Positions 28,714-35,946 of a stretch of 64,000 nt of DNA are shown here, one piece after another (position 1 is the first letter of the stretch; each line of letters starts with the position of its first letter). The stretch is from the NCBI GenBank assembly GCA_021789555.1, contig JAJYJK010000002.1, positions 1 to 64,000 on the forward strand, written 5' to 3'. Source of the stretch: Nitrospirota bacterium (GTDB lineage: Bacteria > Nitrospirota > Thermodesulfovibrionia > Thermodesulfovibrionales > JdFR-88). Both the position numbers and the translations under genes were made by a program. The notes beneath the pieces were generated by a model, which searched no databases, was not told the DNA's origin, and worked only from the letters and a program-made list of their open reading frames with translations.

Positions 28714-29430
28714 ATGTATCCTTTGTGCATCAACGCCAAAACGATATCCGACGCCTGGTTCCAACTGATCTATAACCTCTTTGACAATTCATATACGCAA
28801 AAAATCCAGAGGGGGTCGTTCGAGAAGGAGCAGTACCGCCTTCAGTATCCAGGGATTGCCGTTTTTATTGAGCACCCCTCACAGGATATCGTGCCCGTAA
28901 TGCCCCCAGGATCGAATATCCCCGCGCCCACCACCATGGAATACATAGAGGACTATTTCGCCAATTATTTAATGGATCCCAACCTGAGCGAGAATGAGAC
29001 CTATAAATACGCCAGCCGGATACATCATCCCATGCCCAGGGGCGGCACACAGCTTGACCGGGTCATAGAGATGCTCAGGACGACCCCCCTTACCAATCAG
29101 TCGATAGTCGAGATCGGAGACCCTGAGGACCACGACACCTGTTACGGGAATGACGGGAAGCTGGACCCGCCCTGTCTGAGACTTTTGGATTTCAAAGCCA
29201 TACCCGCAGGCGATGAACTATATCTAACCGTAAGCTGTTACTTCCGCTCCTGGGACCTCTGGGCGGGATTCCCCACAAACCTGGGCGGCATAGAGCTGCT
29301 TAAAAGCTATGTCGCGGGCGAGACCGGCCTTCTAAACGGTCCGATGTATGCCTATAGCTCAGGCGCCCATATCTACGGCTATCAGGAAGATATAGCCAGA
29401 CTGAGGACCCTCAAAACCGCCAGGAAATAG
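28714..29430 (+). CDS. Archaeal-type thymidylate synthase (ThyA fold)
   Basis: 238 residues, divergent from bacterial ThyA, but the catalytic set is recognisable with the spacing of E. coli ThyA. The nucleophile is C154 in PPCLRLLDF, and R178 and D181 lie in YFRSWDLWAGFPTNLGG. N189, H219 and Y221 (SGAHIYGY) follow, with R-to-D 3, D-to-N 8, N-to-H 30 and H-to-Y 2 residues, as in E. coli. The wording YFRSWDLWAGFP is typical of archaeal thymidylate synthases. Expected reaction: dUMP plus methylene-THF to dTMP; a hydroxymethylase cannot be excluded. GGGGAG lies about 17 nt before the ATG. Confidence 0.82.
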   Translation: MYPLCINAKTISDAWFQLIYNLFDNSYTQKIQRGSFEKEQYRLQYPGIAVFIEHPSQDIVPVMPPGSNIPAPTTMEYIEDYFANYLMDPNLSENETYKYASRIHHPMPRGGTQLDRVIEMLRTTPLTNQSIVEIGDPEDHDTCYGNDGKLDPPCLRLLDFKAIPAGDELYLTVSCYFRSWDLWAGFPTNLGGIELLKSYVAGETGLLNGPMYAYSSGAHIYGYQEDIARLRTLKTARK

Positions 29431-29511
29431 CCTCTAGCGCCCACTTTTCTTATCCCGCTATTCAAGTTACAATAAAAAGACTGACTTCTCATAAAAGGAG
29501 CATTGAAATAG

Positions 29512-30279
29512 ATGTCATTTGTCATTGGATTTGCCGGCAAGGGCGGCACCGGAAAGACGAGCCTCGCAGGGCTTACGGTCCGCTATCTTGCCGAAAGGAA
29601 AAGGGGGCCCGTGCTCGCGGTCGACGCGGACAGCAACTCCTGCCTGAACGAGGCCCTGGGCGTGGATGTCCACGCCACGATAGGCAGACTGAGGGAAGAG
29701 TCGCTTACGGCGGTCCGCGCCGGGGGGGCGAGGCCCGGCGGGATGAGCATGGAGGAGCTCTTCGATTACCAGGTGCAGCAGTCAATCATAGAGTCCGAGG
29801 GGTTCGACCTCCTGGTGATGGGCAGGCCCGAGGGCCCCGGCTGTTATTGCGCCGCGAACAACATAATAAGGAAATACACCGACAAGCTCTCCGACGATTA
29901 CCCGTATGTGGTGATAGACAACGAGGCCGGGATGGAGCATCTCAGCAGGAAGACGACACATAAAGTGGACCTCCTGCTCGTTGTAAGCGACGCCTCGAAA
30001 AAGGGGATTTACACGGCTCGCAGGATAAGCGCCCTGGTGGACGAACTGAAACTGGACGTGGACAAACAGCTTTTCATCATAAACCGCGCCCCAGCCGGCC
30101 ATGAGAAAGAACTAAGAGAAACCGCGCGGGAGCTTGGGGTTGAGGCCGCCGGCATCATCCCGGAGGACCGAAACCTCTTCGACAACGACATGCAAGGGGT
30201 GCCTGTGCTCAAACTCCCCGCTGATTCGCCCGCGCTAAAGGCGTTTTACAGTCTGCTTGATGGCCTGAATATACCCTAA
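29512..30279 (+). CDS. Second CooC-like P-loop ATPase
   Basis: 255 residues of the CooC/AcsF family. Walker A FAGKGGTGKTSL at the N-terminus, AVDADSNSCLNEALG, the Cys-X-Cys metal site GPGCYCAANN (C111, C113), and VIDNEAGMEHLSRKT. It differs clearly from the cooC at 21786, so it is a paralogue rather than a duplicate. One may serve CODH and the other acetyl-CoA synthase. AAGGAG lies upstream of the ATG. No partner enzyme is adjacent. Confidence 0.88.
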   Translation: MSFVIGFAGKGGTGKTSLAGLTVRYLAERKRGPVLAVDADSNSCLNEALGVDVHATIGRLREESLTAVRAGGARPGGMSMEELFDYQVQQSIIESEGFDLLVMGRPEGPGCYCAANNIIRKYTDKLSDDYPYVVIDNEAGMEHLSRKTTHKVDLLLVVSDASKKGIYTARRISALVDELKLDVDKQLFIINRAPAGHEKELRETARELGVEAAGIIPEDRNLFDNDMQGVPVLKLPADSPALKAFYSLLDGLNIP

Positions 30280-30418
30280 AGGAAAAAGGAATTCCCGCCC
30301 GCCGAAAAGGCATGAAAGCGGCGGCATCACTCCACCGTTGCCCCCCGGCACTTAACACTTTACAATCTGATTTTGAGATTGGAATAGCTCAAGGTATACT
30401 GATCGGCGAATTATACTT

Positions 30419-30467
30419 TTTCCGGGGTGCGGGGCGGAGCCCCGCAAGGAAGGTCGGGCGGGTGGGA
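30419..30467 (+). repeat. GC-rich hairpin repeat, copy 3 (family A)
   Basis: GGGGTGCGGGGCGGAGCCCCGC hairpin followed by a GGGCGGGTGGG tail, related to the copies at 161-209 and 2478-2532. It ends a few bases before the extended -10 box of nnr, so its insertion may have shaped that promoter. Confidence 0.7.
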
Positions 30468-30469
30468 AA

Positions 30470-30478
30470 TGGTATAAT
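30470..30478 (+). promoter_or_regulatory. Extended -10 promoter of the nnr operon, leaderless
   Basis: TGGTATAAT (TATAAT at 30473-30478) lies seven bases before the nnr ATG at 30486. There is no recognisable -35 in the repeat upstream, but an extended -10 can work without one. No ribosome-binding site fits in the gap. Confidence 0.55.
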
Positions 30479-30485
30479 CTTACCC

Positions 30486-32060
30486 ATGAAAGTGGTCCGG
30501 GCCGCAGAGATGCGCATGATAGACACGCGCACGATAGAGGAATACGGCATCCCCGGCCTTGTGCTGATGGAGAGGGCGGGCCTTTCGGTCTTTGGCAGGA
30601 TAAAGGAGTTTTTCCGCCCCCAAAAGACAATCGTGCTTGCGGGCGGCGGCAATAACGGCGGGGACGGCCTTGTGGTCGCAAGGCTCCTGAAAAACGCCGG
30701 CTGGAACGCAAAAGTTCACTTCCTGGCCGCCGCGCGGAAGGCAAGCCCGGACTGCAAGGCCCAGCTTGCCGCGGCGAAGAAATTCGGCGTGCCCGTCATA
30801 TTTGCCCCCCCGGAGGAAAGGGATTTTCACGCGGCGCTCGTTGTAGACGCGATATTCGGCACCGGGCTTAGCAAGGAGGTGGCCGGAGAATACGCAAAAA
30901 CCATCGGGGACATAAACCGTTTCGGGGAGGACATAATTGCCGTCGATATTCCTTCGGGAATTTCCGCCGACACCGGGCGGGTGATGGGGACCGCGGTAAG
31001 GGCGGATTTCACCGTTACCTTCGGGCTTCCGAAGCTCGGGCATGTCCTTTACCCCGGCGCCGAACATGCGGGCAGGCTTTTCATCGAGGACATCGGGTTC
31101 CCGCGCGGGCTCCTGGATGACCAGGCAATCCCCTGCGAACTTATCGAAAGAGGGCCGATGGCGCTCATCGTACCCGAAAGGCCCTTGAACTCTTTCAAGA
31201 ACACATTCGGGCATGTCCTTGCGCTGGCGGGGTCAAGAGGCAAAACAGGCGCGGCCCTTCTTTGCGCGAGGGCGGCTCTGAGAGCAGGCGCGGGGCTCGT
31301 CACCCTGGGCATCCCGGAGGAGGTGGCGGATGTCTTCCAGTCCCGCGTCCTGGACGAGATGACGCTTCCGCTTCCTTCCAAAGACGGCTCCGTTTCGATA
31401 GCGGCCAGGGAGCATATATTCTCCTTCATCCATGAGCGAGGAGACGTGCTTGCGATGGGGCCCGGCCTTGGGGTCACGCCCGACACCCGCAAGCTGGTGC
31501 CCGAGATCATCAAGGCCTGTCCGGTCCCGATGGTGCTGGACGCCGACGCCCTGAACGCCCTGGAAGGAGTTTCCAATTTCGGGGTCCTGGCCGATGCCAA
31601 GGCCCCGGTCGTCATAACGCCGCACCCGGGGGAGATGGGGAGGCTTATCGGCAAAAAAACCCGGGAGATTGAAGAAGACCGGATAGGCGCGGCCGCCTTC
31701 CTCTCCGAACGGACCGGGGCATACGTCATCCTGAAGGGGGCGCGCACGGTCATAGCGGAGCCCGGCGGGAAGATTTTCATAAACCCGACCGGCACCCCTG
31801 GCATGGCAAAGGCCGGGGTCGGGGACGTGCTGACCGGCATGCTAGCCGGCTTTCTCGCCCAGGGGGTTACCCCGCTCGATGCCGCCATGCTCTCCGTCTT
31901 CACCCACGGGCTCGCGGGCGAGATAGCCGCGTGCAAACGCGGGCTGCACTCGATGCTCGCCTCCGATATCCATGATACAATCAAGGACGCCCTTGAGACA
32001 ATTGAGAACGATCGGGCGCTTGAAGATGGGCAAAAACGGCAGCTTCCTCATATACCCTGA
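30486..32060 (+). CDS. nnr: Bifunctional NAD(P)H-hydrate epimerase / dehydratase
   Basis: Repairs damaged NAD(P)H hydrates. 524 residues. The N-terminal epimerase domain (YjeF_N, about 1-210) has LAGGGNNGGDGLVVARLL and VDAIFGTGLSKEV. The C-terminal ADP-dependent dehydratase (YjeF_C, about 225-510) has MGPGLGVTPDT, ITPHPGEMGRLIG and GTPGMAKAGVGDVLTGMLAGF. I chose ATG 30486 (MKVVRAAEMRMIDTRTIEE, the typical start); the frame runs further upstream through a repeat. It heads a nine-gene run to the ferredoxin. Confidence 0.95.
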   Translation: MKVVRAAEMRMIDTRTIEEYGIPGLVLMERAGLSVFGRIKEFFRPQKTIVLAGGGNNGGDGLVVARLLKNAGWNAKVHFLAAARKASPDCKAQLAAAKKFGVPVIFAPPEERDFHAALVVDAIFGTGLSKEVAGEYAKTIGDINRFGEDIIAVDIPSGISADTGRVMGTAVRADFTVTFGLPKLGHVLYPGAEHAGRLFIEDIGFPRGLLDDQAIPCELIERGPMALIVPERPLNSFKNTFGHVLALAGSRGKTGAALLCARAALRAGAGLVTLGIPEEVADVFQSRVLDEMTLPLPSKDGSVSIAAREHIFSFIHERGDVLAMGPGLGVTPDTRKLVPEIIKACPVPMVLDADALNALEGVSNFGVLADAKAPVVITPHPGEMGRLIGKKTREIEEDRIGAAAFLSERTGAYVILKGARTVIAEPGGKIFINPTGTPGMAKAGVGDVLTGMLAGFLAQGVTPLDAAMLSVFTHGLAGEIAACKRGLHSMLASDIHDTIKDALETIENDRALEDGQKRQLPHIP

Positions 32061-32853
32061 CGTATTCGGCGGGCGCATACGCGCTTTTTTTACCGGCATC
32101 GTGCCCGGCGTCGACAGGGAGGCCGTCTGCGGGCTGCTTGGAGTTGAGGATGAGCGGCTTTTCATGCCCGATCAGAGGCATACCGCGGACATAATCGCCT
32201 ATAGCTATAGCGGCAGGCAGACAAAAATGCCGGCCGGGGCGGACGCCGTCATAACCCGCCTGGACGGTTTTGCAATAGGCGTCAAGACCGCCGACTGCGT
32301 GCCGGCCCTCTTCGCCGATGAAAAGACCGGGGCAATCGGGGCCGTCCATGCGGGCTGGAGGGGAACGGCAAAGGGAATCCTGACCGGCGCAATCGGAAAA
32401 ATGGCCTCACTGTATGGATGCCTGCCCGGGGACTTGAAGCTTGCCATAGGGCCGTCCATCAGGGGCTGCTGCTACGAGGTGGGAATGGATGTCCTCCAAG
32501 AGGTCAGGGCCGGCATGGGCGGGACGGGCCATCATCCTCCCCTAATCCCCTCCCCTCTGGGAGGGGATTTAACCAACGACTATTTCAAGATCAATGGGGG
32601 AAAGGCATATCTGGACCTGGCGGCGGCAAACAGGCTGCAGGCGCTCCAGGCCGGGATAAAGGCTGAAAATATCTGGGTGTCCGATATGTGCACGTTTTGC
32701 CGTCCGGAGCTTTTCAACTCTTTCAGGCGAGAGTCCCTCAAGGGGCAGACGGTTGGCCTTAATGCCCCGGCAGAGGGCCGGGGAAGGCAGGGCGGCTTCA
32801 TAATGCGAAACCCTCTCCCGGACGGGAGAGGGTTGGGAGAGGGCGAGCAGTAA
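32026..32853 (+). CDS. pgeF: PgeF/YfiH-family protein, with repeat-derived insert and tail
   Basis: Member of the YfiH/LACC1 multicopper-oxidoreductase-like family, known as peptidoglycan-editing factor and purine nucleoside phosphorylase. 275 residues. Zinc-site motifs: QRHTADI, the cysteine in KTADCVPALFAD, and VHAGWRGTAKGI; the late WVSDMCTFCRPELFNSFRRE is typical. Two parts are repeat-derived. One is a loop HPPLIPSPLGGDL over a perfect 11-bp hairpin (32544-32569); the other is the C-terminal RNPLPDGRGLGEGEQ, encoded by a CCCTCTCCC element that replaces the normal end. It overlaps nnr by 35 nt. Confidence 0.88.
   Translation: MGKNGSFLIYPDVFGGRIRAFFTGIVPGVDREAVCGLLGVEDERLFMPDQRHTADIIAYSYSGRQTKMPAGADAVITRLDGFAIGVKTADCVPALFADEKTGAIGAVHAGWRGTAKGILTGAIGKMASLYGCLPGDLKLAIGPSIRGCCYEVGMDVLQEVRAGMGGTGHHPPLIPSPLGGDLTNDYFKINGGKAYLDLAAANRLQALQAGIKAENIWVSDMCTFCRPELFNSFRRESLKGQTVGLNAPAEGRGRQGGFIMRNPLPDGRGLGEGEQ
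32544..32569. repeat. Hairpin repeat inside pgeF
   Basis: AATCCCCTCCC-CTCT-GGGAGGGGATT, a perfect 11-bp stem with a 4-nt loop, inside the pgeF frame. It resembles the CCCTCTCCC elements but with a different core. Confidence 0.8.
32807..32843. repeat. CCCTCTCCC element (family B) at the 3' end of pgeF
   Basis: GAAACCCTCTCCC, then a complementary GGGAGAGGG, then TTGGGAGAGGG. It supplies the last codons of pgeF. Related copies lie at 33399, 41807, 47098 and 61746. Confidence 0.8.
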
Positions 32854-32901
32854 TAAGGGCGAGCCAAAATAAGGGCGAACCAATAAAAAAGAGGAGGCAA
32901 G

Positions 32902-33366
32902 ATGCCGCTTGCTAGGGAAATCATGAAACAGGACATGATCACGGTGTCTCCCGAGATCACGGTTGAGGAGCTTGGAAGGATTTTCATCGGAAAAAACATA
33001 AGCGGCGCGCCCGTGACCGACAAAGAGGGCAACCTCTACGGCATCGTGACCGAAAACGACCTCGTCAGCCAGGACAAGAGGCTCCATATCCCTACCCTGC
33101 TTCGTCTCTTCGACGCATACATAGCCCTTGAGCCGTCCTCCAGGATAGAAAAGGAGCTTAAGAAGATGTCCGCGCGCACGGTCGGGGAGATATGCACAAG
33201 GGATGTCCTCGCAGTCAAAGAGGACACCCCGATGGAAGACGTGGCCACGATAATGGCCGAAAGACGCATCAATCTGGTGCCGGTAGTGAAGGGCAAAAAA
33301 CTCGTCGGCATCATCGGCAGGCAGGAGATAATAAGGGCGGCAATGGGCGGACCGGCCGCCGAATAA
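32902..33366 (+). CDS. Tandem CBS-domain protein
   Basis: 154 residues containing only a CBS pair (about 7-60 and 90-150), a module that usually binds adenosine nucleotides and regulates other proteins. Repeats read IMKQDMITVSPEITVEELGRIF...GAPVTDKEGNLYGIVTENDL and ICTRDVLAVKEDTPMEDVATIM...LVPVVKGKKLVGIIGR. GAGGAGG lies 7 nt before the ATG. Similar CBS proteins often lie next to nnr and tsaE in related bacteria; the target is unknown. Confidence 0.93.
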   Translation: MPLAREIMKQDMITVSPEITVEELGRIFIGKNISGAPVTDKEGNLYGIVTENDLVSQDKRLHIPTLLRLFDAYIALEPSSRIEKELKKMSARTVGEICTRDVLAVKEDTPMEDVATIMAERRINLVPVVKGKKLVGIIGRQEIIRAAMGGPAAE

Positions 33367-33398
33367 AGAGAACCAGGCGCAGCAAACCGCGCCTTTAG

Positions 33399-33437
33399 TG
33401 AAACCCTCTCCCTAAGGGAGAGGGGCGGGAGAGGGTG
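33399..33437. repeat. CCCTCTCCC element (family B) upstream of tsaE
   Basis: GTGAAACCCTCTCCCT then AAGGGAGAGGG (a 21-nt palindrome) and a GGGAGAGGGTG tail. It ends seven bases before the probable start region of tsaE and may provide its ribosome-binding site. Confidence 0.85.
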
Positions 33438-33444
33438 TTTTAAT

Positions 33445-33936
33445 ATCATCAGGATAATCTCAAAAACGGAGAAAGAGACGAAGGCCGCGGGGCGCAGGCT
33501 TGCCGGGCTGCTGAAACCCGGCCAGACGGTCTATCTGTTTGGCGAGCTTGGCAGCGGAAAGACCATATTTGTCAAGGGCATGGCGACGGCCCTCGGGGTC
33601 CCGGAAGAAGACATCACGAGCGCAAGCTTCACCATCATAGCCGAGCACGAAGGGGCGGGCAAGGTCCCCTTCTACCATATAGACCTCTACAGGCTCGAAG
33701 GCGCGGGGGACATCCATGAGACCGGCCTCGATGAGTACCCGGGCCAAAACGGCATCGCCGTCATCGAATGGGCCGAGAGGCTGGCGGGGCCAACCCCGCC
33801 AGGCGATGGCGTCAAGGTGAGAATCAACGTCACCCGAAGGATCCCCTCCACCCGCCAGGGACCGGGGACCACCCGCCAGGGGCCAAGAGAGATTATAATA
33901 GAAGGCATCGATGAAGAAGATTGGCATCATAGCTAA
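33445..33936 (+). CDS. tsaE: TsaE, tRNA threonylcarbamoylation ATPase; start codon not canonical
   Basis: Required for t6A37 modification of tRNA together with TsaB and TsaD. The protein reads GELGSGKTIFVKGMATAL (Walker A), ITSASFTII, FYHIDLYRLEG and VIEWAER, so the family is certain. The frame is open from the CBS stop at 33366, but there is no ATG, GTG or TTG before the Walker A; the first ATG (33580) follows it and would destroy function. The best candidate is ATC 33445 (or 33448, ATA 33454), 7 nt after the GAGGGTG end of a family B repeat, giving about 163 residues. The C-terminal STRQGPGTTRQGPRE is another short duplication. It overlaps nadK by 26 nt. Confidence 0.8.
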   Translation: MIRIISKTEKETKAAGRRLAGLLKPGQTVYLFGELGSGKTIFVKGMATALGVPEEDITSASFTIIAEHEGAGKVPFYHIDLYRLEGAGDIHETGLDEYPGQNGIAVIEWAERLAGPTPPGDGVKVRINVTRRIPSTRQGPGTTRQGPREIIIEGIDEEDWHHS

Positions 33937-34768
33937 AGAAGGGCGCTCCGAGCCCATAAGGATACTTGAAGAGTTATTGCCCTGGATCGAGGAGAAGGGG
34001 TTTACGTGCCTGGTCGATGAAGAGGCGGCAAAGGCGCTGGCCAAACGAGGCTACCCGAGAGCGGAAATTGCGGAATTAGCGGACCTTATCATCACCCTCG
34101 GCGGCGACGGCACGATACTCTCCGTGGCCAGGCTGGTCTGCGCCAGGGGCGTGCCCATACTGGGCGTGAACCTGGGCGGCCTGGGCTTCATTACCGAGGT
34201 CGGCAGGGAGCGCGTAAAGGAAGCGGTCGAAAAGGCGCTCGCCTGCGAGGCGGAGTGCCCTGTCGAGGAGCGCATGATGCTCGCGGCCTCCATAAAACGC
34301 CACGGCGAGCTAATCGCGGAATACTCCGTCTTGAACGACGTCGTCATAAACAAGGGGGCCTCCCAGCGGATCATCGACATAGAGGCATACGTGAACGGGG
34401 CCCTCATGACCACGTTCCGGGCCGACGGCCTTATCGCCTCGACCCCGACCGGCTCGACCGCATACTGCCTGTCGGCGGGTGGGCCCGTGCTCTACCCGAC
34501 GGTCGCCGGCATAGTGCTGACCCCGATATGCTCCCACACGCTTGCCATGAGGCCGATAGTGCTGCCGCAGGAAGTCCGGATCGAGATAAAGCCCGTGACG
34601 AAAAACGTGGAGGTCTACCTTTCCCTCGACGGCCAGGTGGGTTTTAACCTGCGGGAAAAAGACGTCGTGCTGGTCACGAAATCGCCGCATAAGGCGAAAC
34701 TGCTCATGCCGTTCGAGCGGGATTACTTCCAGGTGCTGAGGGAGAAACTCAGGTGGGGGAGCCGGTGA
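33911..34768 (+). CDS. nadK: NAD kinase
   Basis: Phosphorylates NAD to NADP. 285 residues. The GGDG motif lies in TLGGDGTILSVARL, then NLGGLGFITEV and the donor-site DGLIASTPTGSTAYCLSAGGP. Its ATG lies within the tsaE end. Together with nnr this operon handles nicotinamide cofactors. Confidence 0.96.
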   Translation: MKKIGIIAKEGRSEPIRILEELLPWIEEKGFTCLVDEEAAKALAKRGYPRAEIAELADLIITLGGDGTILSVARLVCARGVPILGVNLGGLGFITEVGRERVKEAVEKALACEAECPVEERMMLAASIKRHGELIAEYSVLNDVVINKGASQRIIDIEAYVNGALMTTFRADGLIASTPTGSTAYCLSAGGPVLYPTVAGIVLTPICSHTLAMRPIVLPQEVRIEIKPVTKNVEVYLSLDGQVGFNLREKDVVLVTKSPHKAKLLMPFERDYFQVLREKLRWGSR

Positions 34769-35466
34769 AAAAAGAGGACCTTAGGCGCGTGCTCGAATTC
34801 TACCGCGCAATCGGAGTGGAATCGGTGCCCTGCGAACCCAAAGCCCTTCCGGGGAAAAAAGCAAAGACCAGACGGGCAGCGGCGGGCAAAGGCCGTCCGG
34901 AGAAGCAAAAGGCCCTGAGCGCGCTTTTTAACGGCAAGATAGCCGGCTGCACAGGGTGCAAGCTCTCGGCCGGCAGGCGAAATATCGTATTTGGCGAGGG
35001 GGACCCAGCCGCGCGGCTCATGTTCATCGGCGAGGCCCCCGGCAGGGAGGAAGACCTGCAGGGCCGTCCCTTTGTCGGGGACGCTGGAAAGCTCCTTACC
35101 AGCCTGATAGAGAAGATGGGGTTTAAGCGGGAAGACGTCTTCATAGCGAACATCGTAAAGTGCCGGCCCGAGGGCAACAGGGACCCGGAGGAAGACGAGG
35201 TCGGGGCGTGCCTGCCCTTCCTTAAAAGGCAGATTGAGATTATTGCCCCGGAGGCGATAATGGCCCTCGGGCGGGTCGCCTCCCAGACGCTGCTGGGCAC
35301 GACCGTCCAGATAAGCAAACTCCGGGGGAATTTTCACAGCTACGAGGGCATCCCCCTTATGCCGACGTTCCACCCCGCTTATCTGCTCAGAAACCGCAAG
35401 GACAAGGCCCTCACCTGGCAGGACGCAAGGCAGGTGCTGAAACTCCTCGGGATGGAGTCCGGATGA
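34765..35466 (+). CDS. Uracil-DNA glycosylase, family 4 (Fe-S type)
   Basis: Removes uracil from DNA. About 233 residues. Cluster cysteines in CTGCKLS and further CRPEGNRDP, the catalytic GEAPGREEDLQGRPFVGDAGKLL, and the C-terminal TFHPAYLLRNR. I chose GTG 34765, whose GTGA overlaps the nadK stop and follows GGGGGAG; GTG 34753 is an alternative. The N-terminal ~60 residues are a basic Lys/Arg/Ala-rich extension common in bacterial members. Confidence 0.93.
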   Translation: MKKEDLRRVLEFYRAIGVESVPCEPKALPGKKAKTRRAAAGKGRPEKQKALSALFNGKIAGCTGCKLSAGRRNIVFGEGDPAARLMFIGEAPGREEDLQGRPFVGDAGKLLTSLIEKMGFKREDVFIANIVKCRPEGNRDPEEDEVGACLPFLKRQIEIIAPEAIMALGRVASQTLLGTTVQISKLRGNFHSYEGIPLMPTFHPAYLLRNRKDKALTWQDARQVLKLLGMESG

Positions 35467-35942
35467 AACAACTCTGGGCCCCCTGGAGGATCGAATACAT
35501 ACTTTCAAAGAAAACGGATGAGTGCATCTTCTGCGAATACCCCAAAAAAAACGAAGACCGCCAGTCGCTCATCCTCTACCGCGGCCGGCTCTGCTATGTG
35601 ATGATGAACAAATACCCCTATAACGGAGGCCATCTCATGGTGGTGCCCTTCAGGCACGCCTGGGACCTGGAAGGGCTCGAAGAGGACGTCATCTGCGAGC
35701 TTATGACGCTCACCAAACGCTCCATGGCCTCTCTCTCGAAGGTCATGCGTCCCGAGGGGTTTAACACGGGCCTGAACATAGGCAGGGCGGCGGGCGCGGG
35801 GATCGAGGAGCACCTGCATATGCACATCGTGCCGCGCTGGACGGGGGACAACAGTTTCATGGCGGTCCTTGACGAAGTGCACGTGATACCGGAGCACCTT
35901 TTGGCCACGTATGACAAGCTCCATCCCGTCTTTAACGAGTAG
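35463..35942 (+). CDS. HIT-family nucleotide hydrolase / transferase
   Basis: 159 residues with the histidine triad HLHMHIVPRW near residue 119 and an N-terminal CIFC segment (possible zinc half-site). MKQLWAPWRIEYI is the common start of bacterial Ap4A-phosphorylase-like HIT proteins. Its ATGA overlaps the udg stop. Exact substrate not determinable (dinucleoside polyphosphates or AMP conjugates). Confidence 0.92.
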   Translation: MKQLWAPWRIEYILSKKTDECIFCEYPKKNEDRQSLILYRGRLCYVMMNKYPYNGGHLMVVPFRHAWDLEGLEEDVICELMTLTKRSMASLSKVMRPEGFNTGLNIGRAAGAGIEEHLHMHIVPRWTGDNSFMAVLDEVHVIPEHLLATYDKLHPVFNE

Positions 35943-35946
35943 CCGG

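Noticed and set aside
33580-33936. tsaE starting at ATG 33580
   Set aside because: This start would remove the Walker A motif GELGSGKT that is encoded in frame just upstream; an upstream non-canonical start fits better.
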